Positions 46,926 through 60,506 are shown, numbered from the stretch's first letter. The stretch is 64,000 nucleotides of DNA from Sordaria brevicollis (GCA_033439795.1 JAUTDP010000011.1:2108001-2172000); one strand, 5' to 3'. Program-made: numbers and translations. The notes: a model not told the origin generated them from the letters alone.

Positions 46926-47829
46926 ATTTATTATACTTTCTTTAACGCTACGCATATAATTTTCGAGGAAAATTAATCGTTAATTATATTAATTAATATT
47001 AAAATTCGTTTCCTTAGCGGCTAACGCTCTAATAACGGTCCTATAATCAATTCGAATTAAATAATTATTAAAACGAATATTATTACTATAATCGCTCGTA
47101 CTCTCTTTTCCCTTATACTTATTAAAATATATTAATTTAAGCGATTAATATCCGATTTAATCTCTACTATAATTATTAATACCCTCGTCGCGGCTATTAC
47201 GTTTTCTAAAATCGGAAACGTCGACCCTCGTAATATCGAATTCTAAGATTAATTTATTAACGCTATTTATACGCTTAATAATAATTTTATTATTATCCTA
47301 ATTTTTATTACCTAAATTCTTAATTTAAATAATTATTTTATATTCCCGGCCGCCGCTTACGCGTTTACCCGCTTTATATAATCTAACGTTATTTTTATTA
47401 CTACCGAATTCTAAAATATTAAAAAAGATTTCTAATAATTCGAGGACGAAAATAATTAATTATATTAAAATCTTAATTAATTCCGTATCTTAATTTAAAA
47501 TAAAAATTAGACCAATGCGATTTTTAATACCAATTTCGCAATTCTTAGAACTAATTATACCTTTTAATTTTCAAACGCCGCCGCTAAATAATAAATTTAA
47601 TATAATACTTATAAATAGGCTTTCGCTAACGCCGCTTCTTAATATAATAATATCGTTAACGACCTTTAAATTCGTTTAATTACCCTTTAATAAAATTTAT
47701 TCGACGTTTAAAAATATTATTCTAATTTTAAAATTAATTTTTAAAATATAATTAAATATAAAATAATTAAATATTAAAAAATAATTAATAACCTTCGCTA
47801 ACGTTTATTTAAATTTACCAACCCTACGT

Positions 47830-48900
47830 CCGTACTCCTATCCGACGATAATAATAATAATAATTCTAATTTTAATAATTCCGAATCCGAATTTAATAAT
47901 ATAATTATTAACGACCCGGTCGGAAGTAACGGTAATAGCGGCTATAAATCGGTATTATATATTATTATTTCCCTTACTTTCAATAATATTAATAAAGCTT
48001 TTAAAAGAATTATTAAATTTCGTTAATAACGTATTAATATTCTATTCGCTTTTAAGGATAAACTTTCCGCCTTTAAAACCGAGGATATTAAATTTTCCTT
48101 AATTTCCCATTCCCTTCGCAATAAACCTTAGGAGGTAATCGAGCCCGAATTTATTAAAATTCTATTTAATAAACCGGCTAAATAATCTATTACCTTCGAT
48201 TTATTTAAATAAATAATTAATAAATATAATAACATCGATATTATAATTTAGGCTCGTTATAAATTCGAAGATTTAAAAATAAGTAAAATAAAATAATTTA
48301 ATTTCGAAGATAAATTTATTACTATTATCGAACGTTATTAATTTAATAATAATATAAAAATTTATTACCTCTATTAATACTTAACCGAACGCCTCCGTAA
48401 TATTATTATTTTATAGCGCCCTTAGTTTAAGGATAATAAATTCGACGAATAATTCGAAATAACCTACGACCTCGCTAAATAATTCGAATAGAAAAATTAG
48501 TATAATAAAATCGTTAATCCCTATTATAAATTTAATATTAATAACCCCGTTACCGGTTTTAACTCCGCCTTTAATAATATAAGCGGTTTTATTCCCGAAT
48601 TTATTATTAACGAGGGCGGTATTATTATAAATCTCGATTTTATATTTACCTCCGACGTTTAAATCTCCCGTATAATCGATAATAATATATTCTAATACCG
48701 TATAAAAATTAATATTTATACCCGTTATAATCGTAAGGGCTATTTTTCTATTAAATATAAAGGTCGTATTTAATTTAAAAAGGAAGTACCCGAGCGTAAA
48801 TTACGTAAAGAAAAAGAAAAGGAGAAGAAAAAGAAGAAGGATAAAAAAGAAAAGGAGAAAAATAATAATAATAATAATAGTTAATAATAGCGCCCCGCCT
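47830..48900 (+). pseudogene. Putative gag relic of element B
   Basis: The plus-strand frame is coding-like, with ARYKFEDLKI-type text near 48250 and a strikingly Lys/Glu-rich end at about 48780-48880 (KEKEKEKKKKKDKKEKEK). Position between the 5' LTR and protease makes it gag by location. I do not see an intact zinc knuckle. Confidence 0.45.
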
Positions 48901-49149
48901 AGGGTTAATACGGATATAATTAATATAATTATTATAACGTTAACGCTATAAGTATTCCCGCTCCTAGTATTCCGGTTCTTAATTATTTTATACTATAATA
49001 GTAGCCTACTTATTACCTTACCCCTATATACCTTTATAACTTCGTAAGCCCAGTTATAAATAATAAAAACGGTTTTATTAACGGTTAGAAAAATATATAG
49101 CCTCCTATTTAAATTATAATTAAAGGCTAACGTTTATTAAATATAAATA

Positions 49150-52100
49150 AGGAGGAGGATAATTGAAGAGTATCCTTATAATTAAATTTAAAATTATTAA
49201 AATTAATAAATCTTTTATAAATAACCGTTATAAATACTTTAATTTATTAAATTTTTTTATTTATTTATTTTATAGACCGCGTAAAATATATTATATTATA
49301 TTCGTTAATAGCAATTATACTACTTTAAGGTTTATTAACCGTTATTTCATTTTATATAATAATCTCCTAATTTTTAAATTCTAATTCCCTAAATTCCTAT
49401 ACCTCGCTAATAATTAAGCGAAGGGGAATATTATATATTTTAATCGTTTAATTATAAATACTGGCGTATATTACGAGTTTATTAATTTCTTTATTTACGA
49501 TTTTATAAAGGATAACCCTATTATTTTCGGATACCTATAATTAATTTACTACGCCCCTAATATTAATTAACTTAATAATCGCTTTATTTTTAACTCCGTT
49601 TATAAATAACGCGGTTATTTTCCCCTAAGAATACCCTACTACTTATATTATATACTATTATTATATAAATATAATATCGATACGCCCTTAACTACTATTC
49701 CTAATAATATACCCTTTATTACTATTCTTAAGAATTTCCTTAGGATATAATTAATATATTAGAAACCCTCTATTTTAAACGTCCTTAATAAAAGAGAATT
49801 GAATACCCCCGCTTTACCGTCGGAGGCCGTTTATTAGATTTTTATTTCTATAATTATTAAACGCGCTATTCGTTAATATTTTAATAAATTTAAATAGAAG
49901 GTCGCTAATAAAATAGGCGCAATCCCTATTAATAAAGTTATTAGCAGTTAAATTCTTATATTAATAATTATAATACGTTACTACCCTCTTCCTTTATTAT
50001 ATATAATCCCTATATTATATCGCTTAACCGGAAGAGTACGTACCTTTTCCCCCGATTATTAAATATTAATCTACTTTTATTATATTTTTAAAGGATTTTT
50101 CGACTTAATTAATATTAAGGAATTCCTAATAACTATATTTAATTAATTCGCCGAGAAATATAAATTTTAAATTATCTATATAACGAAGGCGAATATAATA
50201 AAAAATATTTAATATATAACGGACGAGGATAAAGTAATAAAAGAAAAAGGTATTTTAACCCCGAACGTAATTAGTAATAACTTTATAATTAATATAATTA
50301 AAAATATTATAAACGGTAAAATAATTTATTATAAAAAGTTCTTTAGTAGTAATTATTATATTTAAATCGATATATTCTACGGTATTAGAAGTAAAGAAAT
50401 TATTAAAGTAATTAAAATCTCCGCTTTAATTATATTTATAAACGATATTTCCGATTTCTAAATTTACGAAGAAATTATTAATTATTATTTTACCGCTAAT
50501 AATATTAATATTAGTAAAATTATATTTAAAAATATTATTAAATTTTATAAAAAGGTAGATAAACCCCTAAAAACCGACGTTTAAATCTAATAAAAATTAC
50601 TTCGGTAATATTAGTAATAAATAAATAATTTCCGCTAAAAAAGCGTTAATACATTACCCCCTAACCGGTTTTACGATTTTAAATTCGAATTTAAATTTAG
50701 CGCTATATTACCCACTTCCTATAATTGTACTTTTAATTTAGAAGAATTTAATATAATTAAAAAATAAATCGACGATAATTTAAAAAAGAAGTTTATCCGG
50801 CCATTATAATTAAAAGTTTTTACTCTTATACTCTTAATTAAAAAACCGGGAGGAAGAATCCGCATTTATATTAATTATTAAAGTATTAATAACGTTACCC
50901 TTAAATCCTACTATCCGTTCCTATTAATTAAAAAGATATTCGACGTTATTTACTATATTAAGATTTTTATTAAATTGAATATAATTATTACTTTTAATTA
51001 AGTCCGTATTAAAGAAGGTTACGAATAACTAATTACGTTTATAATAAGGTTTAAACTATTCGAATCCTTAATTATACCTTTTAGCCTTTAGGGCGCCCCT
51101 AACGCCTTTTAGAATTATATTAACGATATTTTATATAATATTCTCAATATTTATACAACCGCTTATTTTAATACTATTTTTATATACTTTAATAACGAAA
51201 AAGATTACGAACGATACGTTAACGACGTTTTCGAGCGTTTAATTAAAGCCGGTTTAAGCGTAAATATCGATAAATATAAATTCTATACGAAATATACGAA
51301 ATACTTCGGTTTAATTATTATATTAAGCGGTATTAAAATAGATTTAAATAAAATTAAAGCCGTATTCGATTAAACGCCCTTTTAATTTAAAAAATCGCTC
51401 TAATAATTCTTCGATTTCGCGAATTTCTACCGGTATTTTATTAAAGTATTTTCGATAATAATATCCCTATTATACGAATTAATAAAGAAAAACGCACTAT
51501 AATTATAATCCGACCGCTATTAATCCGCTTTTAATATATTAAAGAAGGCCTTCGTAATTAAATTTATATTAAAAATTTATAATTAAATTAAAAAGACTAT
51601 AATCGAAATAAATATATTTAATTAAATAGTAAAAGGTATATTTTTATAATATAGTAACGATAGAATATTATATTTAATCGTTTATTTTTTAATAAAATAT
51701 ATAATTTAGGAGTATAATTACGACGTTTATAATAAAGAACTCTTAATTATTATTAAAGCGTTAGAAGAGTAGCAACCCGAATTTAAAAGAGTATAATAAT
51801 TATTTAATATCCTAATAGACTATAAAAATTTAAAAACTTTTATAATTAATAAATAATTTATATAGCAATATATACGCTAATTATAATTCTTATTACATTT
51901 TAACTTTTAAATTTAATATATTTTAAAATTAAAGAATTTACGCCTTAATACCCTTAATAAGAAATTTAATAATATCTCCGCGGGTATTAAAGACGAACGC
52001 TTCGTTATTTATTAACGTACTTTTTTCTAGCCTTTATAATTTGTAAACGGTTATTTCGATAAAAAAAACCTAGCTTCTTATTATTCCTTTTCCTTAATAA

Positions 52101-53820
52101 ACGATTATAAAAATAAATCGATTGATAATATTATTTTAAATAATTATAAAAATTCTATATTCCTTTAAAAAGTAGTTTCCGCTTTAAACGATTTAAATAA
52201 TTGTAATTAATTAATTTCGATTTATAAAATCCTCTATAAAACCTTTAACAAATATTAAATTACCCTTAATAATATTATTAAATAGTATAACCGTATAGTA
52301 ATCAACCTTTATAATAAAGAATTCCAATTCTAATTAATTAATCGCTGATATAATTTACTTAACGCGGGCTACCTTAATTGTAACGTTATTTACGAATTTT
52401 TATTTTAAGAATTTTATTAAAAGGGTATAGTTAACGATATATATATATTCTATAAGGTTTACTTACTTTATATAAAGATTAAATTCTTTAAGCGTAATTT
52501 TACCGGCCTCTTTAAAACCTTACCCGTTGCGTTAATTCCTTAAATCCGTATTTCCGTCGATTATATTACTCTATTCCCCGGTAATTTCTACTTTAATTAA
52601 AAATTTAAATATATTTACGTTATTATTAACCGGTTAATAAAGATACGGCACTTTATATTAATAATTATATTATTAATAAAAGAATTAACCGAATATTTTA
52701 TTAATTACGTTTATTACCTTTATAACCTTTTAAATTTTATTTTCTCGAATAAAAGTATTTAATTCGTATTATAATTTTAATCCTCCTTATATTAGCGCCT
52801 AGGTATTAAATATATTTTAACCTCCGCTTTTTACTTTTAAACGAATGCTTAAACCGAATATATTAATATAGAGATAGAATAATACTTCTAATTATATATT
52901 AATTAAGTATAAATTAATTAGGCTAAATAACTTCCTTTTATAAAATTCGCTAATAATAACGTAATATTTTCGTTAATAGGCCTATTACCTTTTTTCGTTA
53001 ATTATAATTATTACCCCTGTATAAGTACCGAATTTTATAAACCCTTACTATTAACGTTATTATTTATATAATTGAAAGAATATTATAAAATTAATAAATT
53101 CGCCGACTATTTTTGCAAAATTTAGGATTTCGTAATTTAATAAACTAAACGCAATTAAAACCGGTATAAAGAGAACGCTAATAAAAAACGGATCGATTTA
53201 ATAAAATATAAAAAAAGGGATACTATTTTATTCAATACGTCCAACCTAATTAATAATCGCTTATACGTTAAATTCTCCCCCCGCTAAAAAGGATTATTTA
53301 AAATCTTAAAAGCGGATTTATATATTATTAAACTATAATTATCCAATAATATAAAATATTCGCTAATTTTTCACGTTTTAATAATTTAACGTTAAATTAA
53401 TTAAGGTTTCCCCGGCCAAATCGTTAATTCCGACGTTTATATTAATAAAAATAGAATTATAATTCGTACCGATAATTATAAGGAATATATTAAATAAGGA
53501 TTCGATAAATTATTAAATATTAAATAAAAAGGAAAAAACCGTTATTAATATTATTTAATTAAATAGAAGGGCGATTATAACTTTACTTAAAAAAAGGTTA
53601 ATAACGTTATCGATTGTAAAGTACATTTTTAAGAATTTTACTACGATTACCCCGATAAATTAATATTACTTTATATTAAAGAGTTTTTCGACCGCTTCGA
53701 ATAAGAAAGAGAATACCCAATAATGGACCCCGTTATTCGCAACGAATAACCCGACGCTAATACCGAACCCTATATTTTATACCGCCGTTCTACCCGCTTA
53801 ATGTAACGATTCGCTATTTT
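49150..53820 (+). pseudogene. pol relic of element B (protease, RT, RNase H, integrase, chromodomain)
   Basis: The protease site reads NSN-Y (49307-49315) where DSG-C is expected. RT text at 51150-51400 includes FERLIKAGLSVNIDKYKFYTK and FDFANFYRYFIK; the YxDD position reads Y-F-N-T. RNase H has YNKELLIIIKALEE (about 51735-51780). Integrase follows at about 52300-53000. A chromodomain with the NVIDCKVHF and YYDYPDKL text lies at about 53480-53690. All is interrupted by TAA/TAG. Overall order and the chromodomain define a chromovirus. Confidence 0.72.
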
Positions 53821-54020
53821 TAAAACGGAATTATTATTAATCGAAAAGGAGGTGGAGGAGGGATTTATAGAAATAATAACGAAGATTATACGATTTTTAA
53901 TAAATAAATAATTTAAAATATAGTTAACGTTACGGTTAGAAGTATTTAATAAATTAATAAAGGATTTTAGGTTATAATTATATATATATATAAATTTTTT
54001 TAGTTTTACGAATTTCTTTT

Positions 54021-54029
54021 AAAGGGGGA
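54021..54029 (+). other. Polypurine tract of element B
   Basis: AAAGGGGGA lies three bases before the 3' LTR, the standard second-strand primer site. The same PPT-(T)AA-LTR spacing is seen in copy A1. Confidence 0.75.
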
Positions 54030-54032
54030 TAA

Positions 54033-54318
54033 TATTATAGGATTATATTTATATTATACCCGGTATACGTATTAACCACTTATATAGGTGCCTAAATCTC
54101 TAACGACTATTCCCGATTATAGTACGTATACTATAGCTCGATATAATCTAGATTTGGTTATTTATAGTTACGTATAGTATTATATGGGTACGTACGGACT
54201 AGGGTATGGGCTTGCGCCTATATATCTAGTCCTCCGTACACACTTCTCCCTTCCCTTCCTTCGTACAATAACACATATTTCATTATATACCTAACGGTGC
54301 TAACGCTGTCCCTTGATA
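54033..54318 (+). repeat. 3' LTR of element B
   Basis: Here the inner left part is mutated and the outer right part keeps its GC (CGGACTAGGGTATGGGCTTGC), the mirror image of the 5' LTR. Confidence 0.9.
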
Positions 54319-55627
54319 CGAAATATATTTATTACTTCCGTATTATTTCCCTTTCCTTTACGCTAATCCGGCGGATATCGTAATTCCTATAAAATTAAAT
54401 TACCGGAAATAGAAACCGGGATACATTTTTCCTGATTAAGGGGGGGGGGGTTCGAAATATTTATTTAAAATATAACCGCTTTTCGCTTTATATTATAACT
54501 TCTTTAAGTAATAATTTTTCGAATAATTTTATAACGGAATATTTTAAATAATTATTAAATTAAATTATTAATTCCTTTTATTTTACTTTTTCGCTATTTA
54601 TATAATTAATTTTAATTTTAAATTATATTACCCGTTTAATAAACGAAGGTTGGGCGATAAAAACTTCGTATAATAAAAAACTAAATATATATAATATAAT
54701 ATTCGGCGTATAATTAATTATATATCCTATTTAATTTTTTCGTAAAAGAACCTAGATAGCGGGGCGTAATTTAATTAACGCCGGCTATATAAATAATATA
54801 TTAATAGAAAGGAGGTTAAACGCCTTAATTTCGAAATAGGTTTATAATTATAAATAGTAATTTTACGGCCGTTTTAATATTAAAAATAGAATTATTAAAA
54901 TAATAAATTAATAGAATTAATTAAAATTATACGTTTTTAATATTTAAAAATCGAAGGGCCCTAAAATTAAATAATATAGAACCTCTTTATCGGAGCCGGA
55001 TTTTACCCGTAGGAAGCGAATTTCGTAAACGATTTATATATATTTAATAGGAATCCGAATATTAAAGACTTTAAGGGGTAAATCCCCTTTTATATTATAA
55101 TAGAAAGGAAAATAATCTAAATTATCGAAAAGCGGGAATAAATCTTTTTATCCTTAAAGCGTTAATATAATTATTAAAATGAATTAAATATTATTTATTT
55201 TATTAACCTAATTATCTCCCTTTTTAAAGCGCTTTTCGTTAATAATTAATACGTTATAATTCGGAGGAGGATATAAATTTCGAATCCTAACGCTACCCGC
55301 GGGCAATTTATTACCGTATATCGTTTTTATCTTCCTCTTTTTAAATAATCGTTAAATAATAAAGTACGCCTTTAATTTACTATCCCGATTATTAAATTTA
55401 ATATTTTTATAAATTAGATTCCGATTCCTATTAAATTTAATATCTTTATAGGATTAATAGCTATTAGAATCGTTCGGTTATTAGAAATATAAATTAAACG
55501 AATTTATTAAATATAAATAATGAGATATTTATATATTAAAAATAATAATATTTACATTACTATCCTTAAAAGTATTTTCTATAATAATATATTTATTATT
55601 CCGCTTTATAAACTTACCTATAATACG
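54319..55627. other. Unrecognised RIP-mutated DNA right of element B
   Basis: It continues the sequence interrupted at 46639. A ten-G run at 54440-54449 resembles a polypurine tract, but I find no LTR after it. No gene is recognised. Confidence 0.4.
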
Positions 55628-55747
55628 AATAATAAATTAAAAGTCCAAGGGTCGTTCGTAATACGCTAAAAATACCGAAATATTTGTAATATAATTAATG
55701 AAAGATTAAATAAAGTATTTTAATAATTAAACGGTAATATAAGGTAA
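55628..55747. repeat. Tandem-repeat unit left of the Mutator-like element
   Basis: The stretch from AATAATAAATTAAAA to AATAATTAAA aligns well with 59482-59600 right of the Mutator-like element. With that element and one 8-bp duplication removed, the two units lie about 194 bp apart. Confidence 0.55.
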
Positions 55748-55755
55748 TAAATTAA

Positions 55756-55837
55756 GAGAAACGCTATTTGTACGGACTAAAAACGCTATTTATACGGACC
55801 CCCACTTTTTTCTCCCATATATAACCCGAACCCTAAC
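55756..55837. repeat. Left terminal inverted repeat of the MULE
   Basis: It begins GAGAAACGC and contains two tandem near-copies of AACGCTATTTGTACGGAC. Differences from the right end are all transitions. Confidence 0.85.
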
Positions 55838-56299
55838 AACCTATTATAATCGCAACTACCTCTAGGTCGTACCGCGCCCGCTAAGCTCCCAGATTTCAAT
55901 CCATTATACGTTCAAACCCCTATAATTGTACTACACTAGCCACCTCTAGGCGCCTAAACCAGTACCCCAAACCAAATTATATTAGCCAATTTAATTTAAC
56001 CGTTTTCTAATACTTTATTAAATTCCCCATAAAACTACTATCGCACATTACTACGTCGCAATCAAATCCATTAATATTACGCCGTACATTGTTAAATATT
56101 ACGAAATAAATAGAAGTCTAATATTTATTAATAATATATAATAATCTATTATTTTTTTCTATATATTTACTTACTAATCGCGATATAAATAATAAATACG
56201 GCGTCCTAATAGCCGTCGGCTAGTTACGACCGTAGCGCGCCCGCTTATATCCCCGATAGCCTTATCGATCCCAATTTTCTCGACCCCGTTATACCCAAT

Positions 56300-58981
56300 A
56301 CTTCGAATATTAATACCATTATTCTTAATATTTAAATACTTTCTATTATCGAATTTACGTTAATATAACCTATTTTATTATAACCTACTTTAATTGAATT
56401 TACCCTAACGTAATTAATAAATATTATCCCGCTTAACGATAATAACGAACGTCTCGATATAAAGATATAAAACCCTCCCTTCTATAAAATCTTTACTACT
56501 TAATATAGTATTTTTAATAAAATAATTAAAACGGTAAAGGATTGGGGCGAAGAATTTAATTAATAATTTATTAAAATAAAATCTAATAATATTAAAAATC
56601 TAGAATTTAGTCCGATTAAAATCGATTTTGAGTATAATTGTAGTAAAATTTATAGAAATAAAGTAATTAATTGTAAAATAATAATATTAAAAATAAAATA
56701 CCTTTAAAAGGGGATTACTAAAACGTTAATAATAAATAATATAAAATAGACCTTTAAAGTAAAGGAAGGATATAATTATTATACTTATACTCCTAATAAA
56801 AGAGTATAAATTTAAGGAGTTTTTAAATTAGAATATAGAGCCTTCGTTACTTAATATTTATATCGACCTAATATTAGGAACCGTTAAATTCGAAATTAAT
56901 TACGTTATTAATTTCTAAAACTTCGTTTTATTACTAAATAATTTAAAAACCTTCGGTATAAATTTAAGAAAGAGGCCAATTAAAGATATAACGTATTTTA
57001 ATTTATAATAAAGCTCCTTAAAGAGAAAGAGGTCTATTATAAAGTTAATTAAGAGAACTTTAATAATAAAGAGAATAAACCGATTATCCTATTTTGGAAT
57101 AATTTATAAGGAAAGGAAATATAACGTTAGTACTCTAACGTATAAATATATAATAATACGTATAAAATTAATAATAAGGGTCTAATATTCTTTTAAATTA
57201 TTAATATAATTAGTATTAAATATATTTTTAATTATAATTTTAACTTTATTAATAATAAAAGGTAGGAGGGGTTTAATTAATTAATAAATTAAATTAATAT
57301 TTATCGTAAAATTATTAACGCTTCTAAACCAAACGTTATAATAATAAATTACGACCTAATAATAAAGAACGCTATTTAACGAATTTATTTAAATATAGAA
57401 CCCCAAATCTATATCTTCTATATTAATAAAAACGTAATATTAAATATTAAGCGTAAATAGGATAAAAAGGCAGCCGAATAGGTTATTTAAATCTATTCCG
57501 TAATTATAATTACGTAAATATAGCGAAATATATTAATATCGATAAAAATATAACCCTAACTAACCTTATTAAATAATATTACTACCTTTAATAAATTTAA
57601 CGAAAAAGATTATAATATTATTATTCGTATAAACGAATTAATTATTAATATAACCCAATTGGGAACTCTCTTTAATATTATTAAGTATTCTCGATTTAGG
57701 CTTTATAATCTTTAGAAGTACGTATATTATATATATACTAAAGAAATATTTAATATAATTTAAGAGAAGTTCTATAATTTCTTTAAATAATAAATTATAA
57801 TTATTACGTATTTAAAGGATATATATATTATAATTAAAGAATAGTAGGTTACTTATTATATTAATAAGAGGTATAATTTTAATTATTATACTATATCCCT
57901 AATCGAGTCGGCTAATCGAAATTTAAAGAATTTTATTATTAGCGGTAATTATCTTCCCTTATTTAATTTCCTTAATAATATTTAATTCTATATATTATAC
58001 AATAAATTAACTATCCTTTTACATATAAGTAATAATTTAATTATTAGCGCCGTTATATAAAACTTTCGTCTATTCGATATAATATAAGATAAAATTAAAA
58101 AAAAGGAAGAAAAAGAAATACGATTTATATAATTAAATTACCTCTATATATAATAATTAAGAGACGTACTATATTTTATTTATTAGCGCGCTCTCGAATT
58201 AGTTATAAAATAATACCGTATAACAAAGGGTATTATTATAATAACGAAAAATCCTAACCCCGTTAAATTTAAATTATATATAGGCAAATTTATTAAGTAA
58301 TTTAATTTACTATATTCGTATTAATTACTCCCTAAGTTCGAAACCCGGCCGCCGTTATTAAAATTTAATAAATTAAATTTCTATCTTTATTATTAATTCT
58401 CTAAAAGCTATACTAATAATAATAAATATTTTAAATATTATAATTTTAACTATATTAATAATCTACGTAATCGATTACGTAACGGACAGCCCTTTATTCG
58501 AAATTCTAACGCTTTCTAATTTATTACGCTAATTAATATTTAAATTCCTACTCAAATTCTAGCTCCCCGATCGATTACGCTAACTACTACCTAAATTCCT
58601 CCTCCTTTTATTATATTAATTATAATATTATAATTTCGAAGAAAGCTTCCCTTTCAACTTATTCGTAAAGGATTATAACTTACCCGGGGCCGTAGCCCTA
58701 CCTAAAGCTAAAACCCTATATCTTCGATATATATAGCGCTATTAATCTAACGCAATACGTTTATATAGGAGGGTATTAATTTAAATACCGAAAATACTAC
58801 TAATCGTTCTTAACCTAGTATTATATAATTTAAGAAGTAGGGTCGCCCGCCTAATAGTAAAAATAAGCCTAAAGAAAGAGGAGAAGTAAAGGGAAGTACG
58901 TTAATACGGGGTAAAAGTAATAAAAATAATAAAAATAGTAGAAGAGGAGGAGTAGTACTACTTAATACCGTACTAGCGTAA
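56300..58981 (+). pseudogene. MULE transposase relic with FAR1-like DNA-binding domain and AT-hook tail
   Basis: Plus-strand translation through stops shows an N-terminal FAR1-type region at about 56530-56800 (KTVKDWGEEF, FVKI-like text, CPFK-type remnant, WTFKVKEGYNYYTYTP). Near 57840-57960 is the C-terminal transposase signature WVTYYINKRYNFNYYT followed by SLIESANRNLKNF, as in Mutator transposases. The tail (58836-58880) reads GRPPNSKNKPK, an AT-hook-like motif, and the frame ends at a TAA at 58979-58981. Intact function is excluded by many stops. Confidence 0.7.
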
Positions 58982-59325
58982 AGGAGACTATAAGAAGTAT
59001 ATTAGTAATTAAATACGTTAATTATATAAATAAAATTAATAATATATAGATTAATATAGATTAGTATATTAAACTTTATTAAACTCGATTAAATAACGAT
59101 TTTAATTGAGCGATTTTAATTAATTACGACGTATAAAAGTACGACCGTAGTATTAAGTACCCTATAAGACCGCTATAAAACCGCCCTATAAAATTAGGTT
59201 TGGGCGCTAATCTAGTTATACGTATTAGTCTAGGCTAACTAAACCTTAAAATAATATAATGCCTAGACTCTAGGTTAAAATTTATAAAAGAATATATAGA
59301 CGACCACGTCCTAATGTAACCGAAC

Positions 59326-59407
59326 GCTAGGGTTCGGGTTATGTATGGGAGAAAAAAGTGGGGGTCCGTATAAATAGCGTTTTCAGTCCGTACAAATAGC
59401 GTTTTTC
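59326..59407. repeat. Right terminal inverted repeat of the MULE
   Basis: Reverse complement of the left end (GAAAAACGC at the tip), with the same internal duplication. Confidence 0.85.
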
Positions 59408-59415
59408 TAAATTAA

Positions 59416-59700
59416 TATTTATAAATTATATTTAAAGGCGTAAATAATAGAAGGTAGAAAATAAAATTTACCCGTAAAATAAATAATAAATTAAAAATTT
59501 AAAGGCCGTTCGCAATATATTATAAGGATTGAAAATATCTATTAATATAATATATAAAAGGCTAAATAAAATATTTTAATAATTAAATACGAAAAGATAT
59601 AATAATAATTAATAATTATAAATTGTATTTAGAAGCGTAAAGAATAGTAAAGGGTAAAGAATATAAGGAATAAATTAGAATTAGGAAGGAAAGAGGTCCT
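59416..59700. repeat. Tandem-repeat units right of the Mutator-like element
   Basis: ATAAATTATATTTAAAGGCGTAA near 59421 recurs as ATAAATTGTATTTAGAAGCG near 59627, a period of about 200 bp. The middle of the first unit matches 55628-55747. At least three decayed units are visible. Confidence 0.5.
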
Positions 59701-60263
59701 AAGAAATAAAATCGGAAGTAAAACGACCTCGTTTTATCTCTTAAATTTTCCGCTAAATTATATTATTTACGAATTTTATTATATATTTTAACGTTATTAA
59801 TTATCCTTTTAAAATATATTTTATATATTATTTTAATAATAAATTATATATTAAGGACTTTTTTTATTGAAATAATAATATTTACGTAGGACGTTATATA
59901 AGGCGCCGGAAATAAATATTAAACGGAAGTTCTACGTAGATATATAAATATATTAAATTAAAATATATCCGATATTTAATTATTAATCTGTAATACCGGC
60001 GCTAAATTTACTAAATAGAATTTATTTACTTTACCGCCTTTCCTATTCTATAATTAACTATTAATTAAATACTATATATCCTTAATAATAAACCCGTAAA
60101 ATAATTTACCCTAATCGTATATATATAATTTTTAATCTAATATTTACCCTATACCGATTAACGTATCGAATAGGGGCCTAATTATATATCGTTATAAATA
60201 TAACCGTTAAACGAACGAATTAAATAATCTTTTATATTCTAATAGGCGGGGTATTACGGGTAA
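59701..60263. other. Unrecognised RIP-mutated DNA
   Basis: AT-rich DNA between the tandem repeat and the next LTR. I see no gene or recognisable element end. Confidence 0.45.
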
Positions 60264-60506
60264 TGTCACGAGCGACGTGGTTACGAGAGACAAGCTTAAC
60301 ACGTTAATTCCAAATCTATAAAAGAATTATAAGATAAAGAAGAAAAGAAGAAATGGGCAAAGGGCGCGCCCCGCGCCAGGGTTTTATACCTAGGCGGGAG
60401 CGATACGCTATTACGTGCGCGGGTGCGGTTAACCTTTATTAAGTGACCGCCTAAGTGACAATTAAATTAGGTATTATCGAATACCCTATCCGCTAGCGCT
60501 ATAATA
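60264..60506 (-). repeat. 3' LTR of copy A2
   Basis: It is 243 bp against 254 bp in A1, mainly from a loss in the GGCGACCCACGAAGGCGGCA region. The outer half is unmutated and the inner half AT-converted. Confidence 0.88.

Larger units (their letters stand above)
46640..54318 (+). mobile_element. Full-length Ty3/gypsy chromovirus LTR retrotransposon (family B), RIP-inactivated
   Basis: It is 7679 bp with two 286-bp LTRs and a perfect CGAAA duplication (46635-46639 and 54319-54323). A polypurine tract precedes the right LTR, so the element runs rightward. Its LTRs differ entirely from those of copies A1 and A2, so it is a separate family. It sits inside older RIP-mutated sequence. Confidence 0.92.
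55756..59407 (+). mobile_element. Mutator-like DNA transposon (MULE), RIP-inactivated
   Basis: It is 3652 bp with an exact 8-bp duplication TAAATTAA (55748-55755 and 59408-59415) and 82-bp inverted ends. Long ends, an 8-11-bp duplication and the transposase relic inside all fit a MULE. It is inserted within a tandem-repeat array. Confidence 0.85.
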
